Shown: positions 43,457 to 51,850 of the stretch, in pieces
How positions within the stretch are numbered: the first letter of the stretch is position 1
How the letters are laid out: each line of letters opens with the position of its first letter
Assembly: GCA_963772825.1 (NCBI GenBank)
Contig: CAVYYX010000011.1
Location: 62,001-126,000 of the forward strand
Direction of reading: 5' to 3'
Length of the DNA: 64,000 nt
DNA from: Desertimonas sp963772825
GTDB lineage: Bacteria; Actinomycetota; Acidimicrobiia; Acidimicrobiales; Ilumatobacteraceae
Made by a program: the position numbers and the translations under genes
Notes under the pieces: generated by a model
Databases searched by the model: none
The model's input: only the letters and a program-made list of their open reading frames with translations
Told to the model about the DNA's origin: nothing

Positions 43457-44545
43457 ATGGAGTGGATCTTCCTCGTCCTCATCGCCGTGGTGATCGTCTT
43501 CGGCATCGGTGTGCTGGTCTGGAACCGGCGTCGTGCCGGGCAGGCCACCGCGGCGCCGCCCGGGCCGGCCGCGACTCGCCTCGATCGGCCTCCGCAGCCG
43601 GCGCCGACGGCAACCGCCGTCGCCGAACCGGTGGCCGCGGTCGTCGAGGTGCCGACGTTCCGCGGACGGCTGGCGCGGGCCCGCAACGCCTTCGCCGGGG
43701 CCTTCGCCGGCGTGCTCAGCCGTGGCGGGATCACGGACGCGACGTGGGACGACCTCGAGGAGGCGCTGCTGCGCGCCGATGTCGGCCTCGGCGTGACCAC
43801 CGACCTGCTCGGAGGTCTCCGCGGCACCGTCAAGGCCAAGGAGATCACGCAGCCCGACGAGCTGCTCGACGCCCTTCGCGAGGAGATGAAGGGGCGGCTC
43901 GCCGGAGCCGATCGCACCCTGCGCTTCGATGACGACCGGCGTCCCAATGTGTGGCTGTTCGTCGGCGTCAACGGCGTCGGCAAGACGACGAGCATCGGCA
44001 AGGTCGCCAACCAACAGGTCGCCGCCGGGCACCGCGTGCTGCTCGCCGCCGGTGACACGTTCCGGGCGGCGGCCGCCGAGCAGCTGTCGACGTGGGCCGA
44101 GCGGGCCGACGCCGAGCTCGTCCGCGGCAGCGAGGGCGGCGACCCGAGCGCTGTGGTCTTCGACGCCATCGAGCGGGCCGCTTCACGCGACGTCGACCTC
44201 GTCCTCGCCGACACGGCAGGTCGTCTGCACACCAAGACGAACCTGATGGAGGAGCTGCGCAAGGTCCGCCGCGTCGCCGAGCAAGGCGCCGGCACCGTCA
44301 CCGAGTCACTGCTCGTGATCGATGCGACGACCGGCCAGAACGGCGTCGCCCAGGCCCGTCAGTTCGGCGAGGCGACGCAGCTCACCGGCATCGTCCTCAC
44401 CAAGCTCGACGGCTCGGCGAAGGGTGGCATCGTGTTCGCCGTGGAGACCGAGCTGGGCATCCCCGTCAAGCTCGTCGGCCTCGGCGAGTCGATCGGCGAT
44501 CTCGTCCCGTTCGACCCCGACGAGTTCGTCGACGCCCTGTTCTGA
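43457..44545 (+). CDS. ftsY: Signal recognition particle receptor FtsY
   Basis: SRP receptor GTPase, 362 residues. An N-terminal membrane helix (IFLVLIAVVIVFGIGVLVW) is followed by a Pro/Ala linker, then the N-domain and the G-domain: GVNGVGKTTSIGK, DTFRAAAAEQL, DTAGRLHTKTNLMEEL and LTKLDGSAKGG. A membrane anchor on FtsY is common in actinobacteria. Confidence 0.97.
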   Translation: MEWIFLVLIAVVIVFGIGVLVWNRRRAGQATAAPPGPAATRLDRPPQPAPTATAVAEPVAAVVEVPTFRGRLARARNAFAGAFAGVLSRGGITDATWDDLEEALLRADVGLGVTTDLLGGLRGTVKAKEITQPDELLDALREEMKGRLAGADRTLRFDDDRRPNVWLFVGVNGVGKTTSIGKVANQQVAAGHRVLLAAGDTFRAAAAEQLSTWAERADAELVRGSEGGDPSAVVFDAIERAASRDVDLVLADTAGRLHTKTNLMEELRKVRRVAEQGAGTVTESLLVIDATTGQNGVAQARQFGEATQLTGIVLTKLDGSAKGGIVFAVETELGIPVKLVGLGESIGDLVPFDPDEFVDALF

Positions 44546-44607
44546 TTTCGTCCTCACTCGCGTCGCTCGCTGCGCTCGCTCGCTCCGTTCGGCCGAGCTC
44601 GAATCAG
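44542..44607. terminator. Probable bidirectional terminator between ftsY and the MFS gene
   Basis: CTGATT (44542) and AATCAG (44602-44607) enclose a run of GCTCGC-type repeats. Both stop codons lie in the arms. The same GAGCGAGCG-type sequence is seen at 9347, 34738 and 37853. Confidence 0.4.
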
Positions 44608-45886
44608 TCGGCGACGACCGGCGCGTAATCCGGCTGGGTGCGGCGGCCGCGCCAGACGTAGCGGGTGAGCACGACGCCACGACGATGGGCCGTGTAGGCG
44701 ACGATCAGGATCGTGCCGAGGGCCGTGAGCCCGCCCCCGCCGACGAGCGTCCAGCGCGCCCCGGCATGTTCGGCGACCCATCCGAGCAGCGGTGCCCCGA
44801 CGGGCGTGCCGCCCATGAACACTGCCAGGTAGAGGGCCAGGACCCGGCCGCGCATCGCCGGGTCGGCGGCCATCTGGACGAACGAGTTGGCGGCCGTCAT
44901 CAGCGTCATCGACGTGATCCCGGCGACGGGCAGGACGAGGGCGAACGTCAGGTAGGTCGGCATCAGCCCGGCGGCGAGGGTGACGAGACCGAACACGATC
45001 GCCGCGACGACGACGAGGCGCTGGCTCGACGACGTTCGCCGGGCAGCGATCAGCGCCCCGGTCAACGAGCCGACGGCGAGGATCGAGCCGAGGATGCCGT
45101 ACTCTCCGGCGCCCTTGCCGTACACCTCGGTGGCCATCAGCGCGGTGGTCATCTGGAAGTTGAAACCGAACGTCCCGGCGACGAACAGGATCGCCATCAC
45201 GAGCACGATGTCCGGCCGGGAACGGACGTAGGCGATGCCGTCGCGTAGCTGCCCCTTGGCTCGCGGCAGCCTCGGGACCGGATGCAGTTCCTCGCTGCGC
45301 ATGCGCTTCAGGGCGACGAGGACGGCCAGATAGGTGCCGCTGTTGAGGAGGATCACCCAGCCGCTGGCACCGACACCGGAGCCGAGCAGGGCGATGACCC
45401 CGCCGGCCACGGCCGGGCCGATCATCCGCCCGAGGTTGAACGAAGCGGAGTTGAGGGCCACGGCGTTGGTGAGCGTCTCGCGGCCGACCATCTCGTTGAC
45501 GAACGCCTGGCGGGCCGGCGTGTCGAACGCCGCGGCGGTGCCGAACGCGAAGGCGATGACGTAGACGTGCCAGACCTCGACGACACCCGTGATGGCGAGG
45601 ACGCCGAGGACGTGCCGCAGTCGTCGACATGGCGATCTGCGTGACCATCATCACCGAGCGCTTGGAGAAGCGGTCGGCGATCACCCCGGCGATCGGCGAG
45701 AACAGCAGGATCGGCAGGAACTGCAGACCCGGTCGTCAGACCGAGGGCGCCGGCGCTCCCCGTGAGGGCGAGGACCAGCCAGTCCTGGGCGACGCGCTGC
45801 ATCCAGGTCCCGGTGTTTGACACCAGCGACCCGGCGGCGAACAGCCGGTAGTTGCGAATCCGCAGGGCGGCGAACGTCGACTTCAC
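44604..45886 (-). CDS. MFS transporter, two frameshifts near the 5' end
   Basis: Membrane exporter of the major facilitator superfamily (MFS_3/enterobactin-exporter-like). The first part (ALRIRNYRLFAAGSLVSNTG, VAQDWLVL) is typical. Then the frame changes twice: GLTTG | LQFLPILLFSPIAGVIADRF | VLGVLAITGV. Removing one base at about 45727 and one at about 45613 gives 426 residues with about 12 helices. GTG 45886 overlaps the marR stop (GTGA), so the repressor-like gene and this exporter form an operon. The substrate cannot be told. Confidence 0.82.
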
Positions 45887-46374
45887 GCCTGGCTGGCCAG
45901 GCGGTCGAGAAGCGGGGCGACCGCGCCCAGTAGTTCACGTTCGTCCGGGTCGAGGTCGGCGAGCTGGACGGCGAGCCAGGCATCGCGACGTCGACGGTCC
46001 TCGTCGAGCACGGCCTTGGCGTCCTCGGTCAGTCCGACGACGACCTGCCGACCATCGGACTCGTGGGCGGCGCGGGTGACCAGCCCGACATCCTGGAGAC
46101 AGTTGACGGTTCGCGTCATCGACGGCGGCTTGACCTTCTCGATCGCCGCCAACTCGCCGATCGTCAGGTCGCCGTAGCGCGAGAGGGTGCCGAGGGCGGA
46201 CAGCTGGGTGAGTGTCAGGTCGCTGGCGCTGCGTTCCAGGCGCAGCCGCCGGGACAGCCGCATGACGCCGACACGCAGCCCGGCGACCAGGTCCGGATCC
46301 ACGTCAGTGTCGACGTCAATCCGGGAGTTCTTGCTGGTCAAGGCGCTTGCAGGCACATCGTTAGCGTAGCTCAT
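45883..46374 (-). CDS. MarR family transcriptional regulator
   Basis: 163 residues. The winged helix spans about 55-115 (LTLTQLSALGTLSRYGDLTI, PPSMTRTVNCLQDVGLVTRA, DGRQVVVGLT). Dimer helices lie at both ends. Probably controls itself and the coupled MFS exporter. ATG 46374 lies inside an inverted repeat that may be its operator. The pair is inserted, on the opposite strand, between ftsY and ffh. Confidence 0.85.
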   Translation of the reverse strand: MSYANDVPASALTSKNSRIDVDTDVDPDLVAGLRVGVMRLSRRLRLERSASDLTLTQLSALGTLSRYGDLTIGELAAIEKVKPPSMTRTVNCLQDVGLVTRAAHESDGRQVVVGLTEDAKAVLDEDRRRRDAWLAVQLADLDPDERELLGAVAPLLDRLASQA

Positions 46375-46388
46375 TACCGTTGCTAAAC
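46360..46388. promoter_or_regulatory. Possible MarR operator
   Basis: GTTAGC (46360-46365) and GCTAAAC (46382-46388) form an inverted repeat with a 16-nt centre covering the marR start. MarR proteins commonly bind such sites in their own promoter. The spacing is a little long, so this is tentative. Confidence 0.3.
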
Positions 46389-46419
46389 AAACCTCGTAAG
46401 TGCCGGTCGGTGTGACCGG

Positions 46420-46425
46420 TACCCT
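46420..46425 (+). promoter_or_regulatory. Probable -10 element of ffh
   Basis: TACCCT with a 10-nt spacer to ATG 46436. No Shine-Dalgarno sequence. Confidence 0.4.
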
Positions 46426-46435
46426 GCCCGGCGAG

Positions 46436-47857
46436 ATGTTCGAGAACCTGTCCAACCGCCTCGACGGCATCGTCAAGCGTCTGCGTGGCAAGGGCCGCCT
46501 GACCGAAGCAGACGTCGAGGAGATGCTGCGCGAGATCCGCGCCGCCCTGCTCGACGCCGACGTCAATGTCGGCGTCACGCGCGACGTCATCGACCGGATC
46601 CGCGTCGAGGCGGTCGGCGCCACCCGCTCGCAGGTCCTCGATCCCGGCCAGCAGATCGTCAAGATCGTCAACGCTGAACTGACCCGCATCCTCGGTGGCG
46701 AGGCGCTGAAGATCAACTACGCGAGCCGTCCGCCGACCGTCGTGTTGATGGCCGGCCTCCAGGGCTCCGGCAAGACGACGGCGGCGGCCAAGCTCGCCCG
46801 GTGGTTCAAGGCCCAGGGCCGCAACCCGCTGCTCGTCGGCGCCGACCTGCAGCGGCCGGCCGCGGTCGAGCAGTTGCGCACGCTCGGCAACCGCATCGAC
46901 GTGCCGGTGTTCTCGGAACCCGACGACCCCATCATCACGTCGGCCCGCGGTCTCGCCGAGGCCCGTCGCCTCGGCCGCGACGTGCTCATCGTCGACACCG
47001 CCGGCCGTCTGGCCATCGACGCCGAGATGATGGAGCAGGTCCGCCTGATCTCCGGCGCCGTCGCCCCGCACTACACGTTCCTCGTCATCGACGCGATGAC
47101 CGGCCAGGACGCCGTCAACACTGCCGTCGCGTTCAACGAGACGCTGGCGATCGATGGCGTGATCCTCTCCAAGCTCGACGGCGACGCCCGCGGCGGTGCC
47201 GCGCTCAGCGTCAAGGAGGTCATCGGCAAGCCGATCGCCTTCGCCTCGACGGGGGAGAAGCTCGACGCCTTCGAGCAGTTCCACCCCGACCGCATGGCCG
47301 GGCGGATCCTCGGCATGGGCGACATGCTCACGCTCATCGAGCAGGCCGAGCAGGCCTTCGAGAAAGAGCAGGCCGAGGAGGCGGCGAGCAAGCTGCTCGA
47401 AGGGCAGTTCACGCTCGACGACTTCCTCGAGCAGATGCAGCAGCTCAAGAAGATGGGCCCGCTCGGCGGCCTGTTGAAGATGATGCCGGGCATGCCCAAA
47501 GAATTGAAGGGCGCCGAGGTCGACGATGACGCCTTGCGCCCGGTCGAAGCGATCATCCGCTCGATGACCCAGGAGGAGAGGGTGACGCCGCAGATCATCA
47601 ATGGATCGCGCCGCAACCGCATCGCCCTCGGTTCGGGGACGTCGCCGTCCGATGTCAACCGTCTCGTGAAGCAGTTCTCCGAGATGCAGAAGATGATGAA
47701 GCGCTTCGGTGGAATGGGCACGAAGGGCAAGAAGGGCGGCCGCCTCGGCGCCCTCGCCGGGATGCGCGGTGGGGCGATGCCCGACCTCTCCGAGCTCGGC
47801 GACCTCAACGCCCTCGGCGGCGGTCTCGGCGACCTCCCCGGCCTCCCGCGCCGCTGA
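46436..47857 (+). CDS. ffh: Signal recognition particle protein Ffh
   Basis: SRP54 homologue, 473 residues. N-domain from FENLSNRLDGIV, then the G-domain with GLQGSGKTTAAAKLA, DTAGRLAID and LSKLDGDARGG. The Met-rich M-domain binds 4.5S RNA and signal peptides (about 325-440; MGPLGGLLKMMPGMPKEL, MKRFGGMG). The start at ATG 46436 matches the family; GTG 46400 would add 12 unrelated residues. Confidence 0.97.
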   Translation: MFENLSNRLDGIVKRLRGKGRLTEADVEEMLREIRAALLDADVNVGVTRDVIDRIRVEAVGATRSQVLDPGQQIVKIVNAELTRILGGEALKINYASRPPTVVLMAGLQGSGKTTAAAKLARWFKAQGRNPLLVGADLQRPAAVEQLRTLGNRIDVPVFSEPDDPIITSARGLAEARRLGRDVLIVDTAGRLAIDAEMMEQVRLISGAVAPHYTFLVIDAMTGQDAVNTAVAFNETLAIDGVILSKLDGDARGGAALSVKEVIGKPIAFASTGEKLDAFEQFHPDRMAGRILGMGDMLTLIEQAEQAFEKEQAEEAASKLLEGQFTLDDFLEQMQQLKKMGPLGGLLKMMPGMPKELKGAEVDDDALRPVEAIIRSMTQEERVTPQIINGSRRNRIALGSGTSPSDVNRLVKQFSEMQKMMKRFGGMGTKGKKGGRLGALAGMRGGAMPDLSELGDLNALGGGLGDLPGLPRR

Positions 47858-47871
47858 TCGTTCCTCCACCC

Positions 47872-47943
47872 GAGTGTTTGCGGCAGACCGAATGTTTGCG
47901 GCCGACACGTCCATCCGGAACACTCCGGTGGCCGGAAACACTC
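47872..47943. repeat. Palindromic element, GAGTGTTT family, copy 2
   Basis: GAGTGTTT (47872) and GAATGTTT (47890) face GAACACTC (47918) and AAACACTC (47936). Both pairs are spaced 18 nt, the same layout as 12988-13062. Lies between ffh and rpsP. Confidence 0.75.
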
Positions 47944-47961
47944 GGGCCGGGGTTGGGCCGA

Positions 47962-47967
47962 TATCCT
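47962..47967 (+). promoter_or_regulatory. Probable rpsP -10 element
   Basis: TATCCT, giving a leader of about 30 nt with AGAAGGA before ATG 48005. Confidence 0.45.
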
Positions 47968-48004
47968 CGCATGGTTCGTTTGACGACCCCAGAAGGACCC
48001 ACAG

Positions 48005-48274
48005 ATGGCAGTAAAGCTGCGCCTGACCCGCGTCGGTAAGACCAAGCAGCCCGAGTACCGCATCGTCGCCGCTGATTCGCGTTCGCCGCGCGACGGCCGG
48101 TTCATCGAGATCCTCGGTCACTACAACCCGCGCACCGAGCCGTCGACGCTGGCGGTCGACAACGACAAGGCCGTCAAGTGGCTCAGCCAAGGTGCCCAGC
48201 CGACCGACCGAGTGCGCAAGCTGCTGGAGATCTCCGGGGCGCTCGAGCAGTTCACGGCGTCCAAGGGCTCGTGA
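48005..48274 (+). CDS. rpsP: 30S ribosomal protein bS16
   Basis: 89 residues: AVKLRLTRVGKTKQPEYRIV, DSRSPRDGRFIEILGHYNPR and AVKWLSQGAQPTDRVRKLL, all standard. First gene of the rpsP-khpA-rimM-trmD-rplS cluster, with a good ribosome-binding site. Confidence 0.97.
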   Translation: MAVKLRLTRVGKTKQPEYRIVAADSRSPRDGRFIEILGHYNPRTEPSTLAVDNDKAVKWLSQGAQPTDRVRKLLEISGALEQFTASKGS

Positions 48275-48275
48275 A

Positions 48276-48578
48276 GTGAGCGACGACACCGGCGAGCTGG
48301 TCGACGATCGTCCCGACGACGCCAACCGCAGCGCCGCACCCACTGCCGCTGCTGTCCTGGAGCACATCGTCAGCTCGATCGTCGACGATCCCGCTGCCGT
48401 TCGTGTCGACACGACCGACGACGGGCGCCGTGTGCGCCTCGATGTCCGGGTCGGGCCTGGCGACCTCGGTCGCGTCATCGGCCGCCGCGGGCGCACTGCC
48501 CAGAGCATCCGCACCGTCGTGCGAGCCGCTGCCGCCCGCGACGAGACCGACGTCGACATCGAATTCGTCGACGACTGA
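48276..48578 (+). CDS. khpA: KH domain RNA-binding protein KhpA
   Basis: 100 residues. VLEHIVSSIVDDPAAVRVD starts the KH fold, and GRVIGRRGRTAQSIRTVV holds the GxxG loop. Longer than usual owing to an acidic N-terminus. Starts one nucleotide after the rpsP stop and is placed as in other Gram-positives. Confidence 0.88.
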   Translation: MSDDTGELVDDRPDDANRSAAPTAAAVLEHIVSSIVDDPAAVRVDTTDDGRRVRLDVRVGPGDLGRVIGRRGRTAQSIRTVVRAAAARDETDVDIEFVDD

Positions 48579-48594
48579 AGGAACGAGGCGAGTC

Positions 48595-49080
48595 GTGGCC
48601 CGACCGGCCGGACTCCTCGAGATCGGGACGATCAGGCGGGCCCATGGCGTGCGCGGTGACGTGCTCGTCGAGCTGGCGTCTGATCGTGCAGAGCGGGTTG
48701 CCGACGGGGCCCGTTGGTTTGCCGGCGACGGCTGGCTGACGGTCGTCTCGGCCCGGCGGCACCAGGACCGCTGGCTCGTCACGCTGGCTGAGCTCGGCGA
48801 CCGTTCGGCCGCGCAGCGGTTCACGAACACCACGGTGTACGCCGAACCGATCGACGATCCCGACGAAATGTGGGTCCACGACCTGATCGGGGCCGAGGTC
48901 GTCGAGGTATCGGGTCGCTCGCGGGGCACGTGCGTGGCGGTCGTCGCCAACCCGGCCGCCGACCTCCTCGAGCTCGCTTCCGGCGCCCTCGTCCCGGTCG
49001 TGTTCGTGACGGAGCAGGGCGCCGGTCGGATCGTCATCGACCCGCCGCTCGGGCTGTTCGACGACGTGGACGAGCCGTGA
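48595..49080 (+). CDS. rimM: Ribosome maturation factor RimM
   Basis: 161 residues. LEIGTIRRAHGVRGDVLVEL opens the RimM domain. The C-terminal PRC-barrel shows WVHDLIGAEVVEVSG and ADLLELASGALVPVVF. Binds uS19 during 30S assembly. Its stop shares one base with the trmD ATG (TGATG). Confidence 0.93.
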   Translation: MARPAGLLEIGTIRRAHGVRGDVLVELASDRAERVADGARWFAGDGWLTVVSARRHQDRWLVTLAELGDRSAAQRFTNTTVYAEPIDDPDEMWVHDLIGAEVVEVSGRSRGTCVAVVANPAADLLELASGALVPVVFVTEQGAGRIVIDPPLGLFDDVDEP

Positions 49081-49814
49081 TGCGCGTCGACGTGTTCACC
49101 ATCTTCCCGTCTGCCGTCGACGAGTTCTGCGCAGCCAGCCTGCTCGGTAGGGCCCGTCAGTCCGGCGTCCTCGATCTGCGGTGCCACGACATCCGCGACC
49201 ACACCTCAGACGTGCACCGCACGGTCGACGACGCGCCATTCGGCGGTGGCGCCGGGATGCTGATGAAGGCCGAGCCGATCTTCGAGACGGTCGAGGCGGC
49301 CGATCCGCTGCGGCCGTTGTATCTGCTCGGCCCGGGCGGGCGGCGCTTCGACCAGGCGCTAGCCGCCGAGCTGGCGGCCGGCGACGGCTTCGCCCTGCTG
49401 TGCGGCCGCTACGAAGGCGTCGACCATCGCGTGCGGGAGCACCTCGTCGACGGCGAGCTGAGCGTCGGCGACGTCGTCCTCTCGGGCGGTGAGGCGGCTG
49501 CCTGTGTGGTGATCGACGCCGTGACCCGGTTGTTGCCGGGGGCGATGGGCAACGACACCAGCCCCCTGAACGAGAGCTTCGGCGAGCGCGGCCTGCTCGA
49601 GGAGCCGCAGTACACCCGCCCGGCCACGTTCCGAGGCTGGACCGTTCCCGACGTCCTCGTCAGCGGCAACCACGGGCAGATCGACCGATGGCGGCACGCC
49701 CAGGCGCTGCACCGCACGCTGGCGGACCGCCCCGACCTCATCGAACGCCGCGGCGGCCTCACCGCAGCAGAGCAACGCCTGTTGGAAGAGTTCCCGCCTG
49801 TCCCGTATCCTTGA
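49080..49814 (+). CDS. trmD: tRNA (guanine37-N1)-methyltransferase TrmD
   Basis: SPOUT-fold enzyme making m1G37, 244 residues. Seen: VDVFTIFPSAVDEF, the SAM knot in LLCGRYEGVDHRV and VGDVVLSGGEAAACVVIDAV, and EEPQYTRPATFRGW with the catalytic Asp region near SGNHGQIDRWR. Translationally linked to rimM. Confidence 0.97.
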   Translation: MRVDVFTIFPSAVDEFCAASLLGRARQSGVLDLRCHDIRDHTSDVHRTVDDAPFGGGAGMLMKAEPIFETVEAADPLRPLYLLGPGGRRFDQALAAELAAGDGFALLCGRYEGVDHRVREHLVDGELSVGDVVLSGGEAAACVVIDAVTRLLPGAMGNDTSPLNESFGERGLLEEPQYTRPATFRGWTVPDVLVSGNHGQIDRWRHAQALHRTLADRPDLIERRGGLTAAEQRLLEEFPPVPYP

Positions 49815-49844
49815 TCGGCCCCCACCCAGCATTCAGGACGTTCC

Positions 49845-50192
49845 ATGAAAGCCACCGACCTCATCGACAACGACCAGCTCCGTGACGACGTCCCGGACTT
49901 CGCCCCCGGCGACGAGGTCAAGGTCCACGTGCGGGTGGTCGAGGGCAGCAAAGAGCGCATCCAGGTCTTCCAGGGCAACGTCATCGCCCGCCAGGGCGGT
50001 GGCCTGCAAGAGACCTACACGGTGCGCAAGCTGAGCTATGGCGTCGGTGTCGAGCGGACGTTCCCCCTGCACACGCCGACCGTCACGAAGATCGAGGTGG
50101 TCAAGCGTGGCGACGTCCGCCGGGCGAAGCTGTACTACCTGCGCGGCCGGGTCGGCAAGGCCGCCAAGATCCGCGAGAAGCGCAGCTTCTGA
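49845..50192 (+). CDS. rplS: 50S ribosomal protein bL19
   Basis: 115 residues: FAPGDEVKVHVRVVEGSKER, QVFQGNVIARQGGG, SYGVGVERTFPLHTPTV and KLYYLRGRVGKAAKI. TATCCT at 49806-49811, within the end of trmD, may give it a separate transcript. Only a weak ribosome-binding site precedes it. Confidence 0.97.
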   Translation: MKATDLIDNDQLRDDVPDFAPGDEVKVHVRVVEGSKERIQVFQGNVIARQGGGLQETYTVRKLSYGVGVERTFPLHTPTVTKIEVVKRGDVRRAKLYYLRGRVGKAAKIREKRSF

Positions 50193-50246
50193 GCAGCTGA
50201 TCGGCGCCGGGCGCGCCCGAGTGATGCAGACTTCGGGAGGTGCGCG

Positions 50247-50594
50247 ATGGTCGCGGCCCATATCGCGTTCGGGCAGTACGGCGAGGCGTTGGCAGCGGAC
50301 TGGTATCGCCGCCACGGCTACTCGATCGTCGAGCGGAACTGGCGCTGCGCGTTGGGGGAGATCGACCTCATCGTCCGGCGCCGCCGCCTGCTCGTCGTCG
50401 CCGAGGTGAAGGCCAGGAAGAGCGATGCCTTCGGTGTTCCTGCGCTCGCCGTGACGCCCGCCAAACAGCAGCGCTTGCGCCGGCTCGCCGCGGCCTGGCT
50501 GGCCGAGCATCGCGTCGGCCGACGGTTGTCACTGCGCTTCGACGTCGTGGCGATCACGGGCGACCAGGTCGACGTCTACGAGAACGCCTTCTGA
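50247..50594 (+). CDS. UPF0102 family protein (YraN)
   Basis: 115 residues. GQYGEALAADWYRRHGYSIV, ERNWRCALGEIDLIVRR and VVAEVKARKS make up the nuclease-like core (E, D, ExK) of UPF0102. Often found after rplS or rnhB in actinobacteria. GGGAGG lies just upstream. Function unknown; Holliday-junction or DNA-processing roles are proposed from the fold. Confidence 0.88.
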   Translation: MVAAHIAFGQYGEALAADWYRRHGYSIVERNWRCALGEIDLIVRRRRLLVVAEVKARKSDAFGVPALAVTPAKQQRLRRLAAAWLAEHRVGRRLSLRFDVVAITGDQVDVYENAF

Positions 50595-50598
50595 CCCA

Positions 50599-50644
50599 CC
50601 GATGGGTGTTCAGGGGACCGTTCCGTCCCCAAAACACCCATCGG
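50599..50644. terminator. Long hairpin after the yraN-type gene
   Basis: CCGATGGGTGTT (50599-50610) pairs perfectly with AACACCCATCGG (50633-50644), and GGGGAC pairs with GTCCCC inside. Begins 5 nt after the stop and lies between convergent genes, so probably a bidirectional terminator. Confidence 0.65.
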
Positions 50645-50651
50645 TCGTCGT

Positions 50652-50762
50652 TCAGCCGGCGATCGCCCAGACGAGCAGGGCGAGGGCGACGAGCAGGCAC
50701 GCTGCCACCAAGACGTAGTCGAACGGGCGGGCACGGAACCGGCGGTAGGGGTTGTAGCCCAC
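50652..50762 (-). CDS. Tiny membrane protein (36 aa)
   Basis: GTG 50762 to TGA 50652. A basic, aromatic N-terminus (GYNPYRRFRARPFDY) is followed by one membrane helix (VLVAACLLVALALLVWAIAG). The charge pattern places the N-terminus inside. GATACT precedes the start by 6 nt. Too short for most gene finders. No known function. Confidence 0.55.
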   Translation of the reverse strand: MGYNPYRRFRARPFDYVLVAACLLVALALLVWAIAG

Positions 50763-50808
50763 GACGCCAGTATCGCCGGGTGCCCGCCGTCGCGCGCCGA
50801 CCTGGGCC

Positions 50809-50814
50809 TACGCT
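50809..50814 (+). promoter_or_regulatory. Probable -10 element of leaderless gene at 50822
   Basis: TACGCT followed by exactly 7 nt and GTG 50822. No Shine-Dalgarno sequence. Confidence 0.55.
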
Positions 50815-50821
50815 GGCGACC

Positions 50822-51850
50822 GTGATCAGGCGATTCGCGGCGTTGCTGGTGGCCACCGGGCTGCTCGCCGCGCCCTCCGTCGCCGCCGCCCAGGAGGATC
50901 CGGCACCGCCAGGACGCCAACCGCTCGTCGACGTCCCGGTCGGCTGTCCGATCCAACCGCTGCCCGACGTCGTCTTCGTCGGCACGGCCGTCGACTCCGA
51001 CTACCGCACCGTGCGCTTCCGAGTCGATCAGGTGCGGGCCGGCGACATCGGTCAGTTCGCCTCCCAGGGCCTCGTCGACGTCCGCTACGGGATCGACGCC
51101 AAGTACCTCGACGATGGCGACCAGTTCCTCATCGGGGCGCTCTACGACTCGACCATCCAGTCGTTGCGGTCGCGGGTGAAGCCCGAGTCGCCGACATTCG
51201 GCGGTGACGAGATCATCGGCGCCACGGAGAGCGAGCTCGTCTGCAAGCCGGTCGCCGATCCGATGCGCACGATGCATACCGACGGCTCGTCGATCGACTC
51301 CGGCGTCCTGTCGCCGTTCTTCGGCAATCGCGACGGCCTGCTGCGCTCGCTGCTCGTGCCGGTCGCCGTCGTGTGCTTGGCCGTGTTCGCCCTCGCCGCC
51401 TTCCGGTGGTTCCTCACCGGCATCGGGCGGGGAGCCGAGTCGATCGCTCGAACGTCGTCGCAGTCGCGTCCGCGCGCGACCGCAGTGAGCATCGAGCGAG
51501 CCGACCTGGCGCAGGCGTCGCGGTCGGGATCGCCCACCACGATCCAGGCCGAGCCGGCTCGCTCGAGTCTAGGACTGGGCGGCGGCGATCCAGGGATGCT
51601 CGCGCAAGAACGTGGCGACCACGTCGCGCCTGGCTACCGGCCCGTAGGTGCGATTCGATCGGCCCATGCTGGCTCCCAGCGCGGCCGGCTCGCAGGCCGG
51701 CTCCGGCACCGTGATCCCGAACAGCTCGGCGGCGTTGGCCGCCATGATCCGTTGCTTGACCTCGGCCGTCAACGCCGGGTAGCCGAACTGCTCCTGGAAC
51801 GCTGGGCTGATCTCGAACGCCCGGAAGGCGGCGATCTGGTCCTGCGGTGA
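50822..51850 (+). CDS. Exported membrane-anchored protein of unknown function
   Basis: A signal peptide (RRFAALLVATGLLAAPSVAAA) is followed by a beta-rich extracytoplasmic domain (about 28-150; PDVVFVGTAVDSDYRTVRF, DGDQFLIGALYD) and one membrane helix near 182-202 (VPVAVVCLAVFALAAF). The frame stays open to 51850, 282 nt antisense to the amidohydrolase gene. This last part is probably not real: one base removed near 51568 would end the protein at TAG 51570-51572, just beside the convergent gene. True end uncertain. Confidence 0.55.
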   Translation: MIRRFAALLVATGLLAAPSVAAAQEDPAPPGRQPLVDVPVGCPIQPLPDVVFVGTAVDSDYRTVRFRVDQVRAGDIGQFASQGLVDVRYGIDAKYLDDGDQFLIGALYDSTIQSLRSRVKPESPTFGGDEIIGATESELVCKPVADPMRTMHTDGSSIDSGVLSPFFGNRDGLLRSLLVPVAVVCLAVFALAAFRWFLTGIGRGAESIARTSSQSRPRATAVSIERADLAQASRSGSPTTIQAEPARSSLGLGGGDPGMLAQERGDHVAPGYRPVGAIRSAHAGSQRGRLAGRLRHRDPEQLGGVGRHDPLLDLGRQRRVAELLLERWADLERPEGGDLVLR

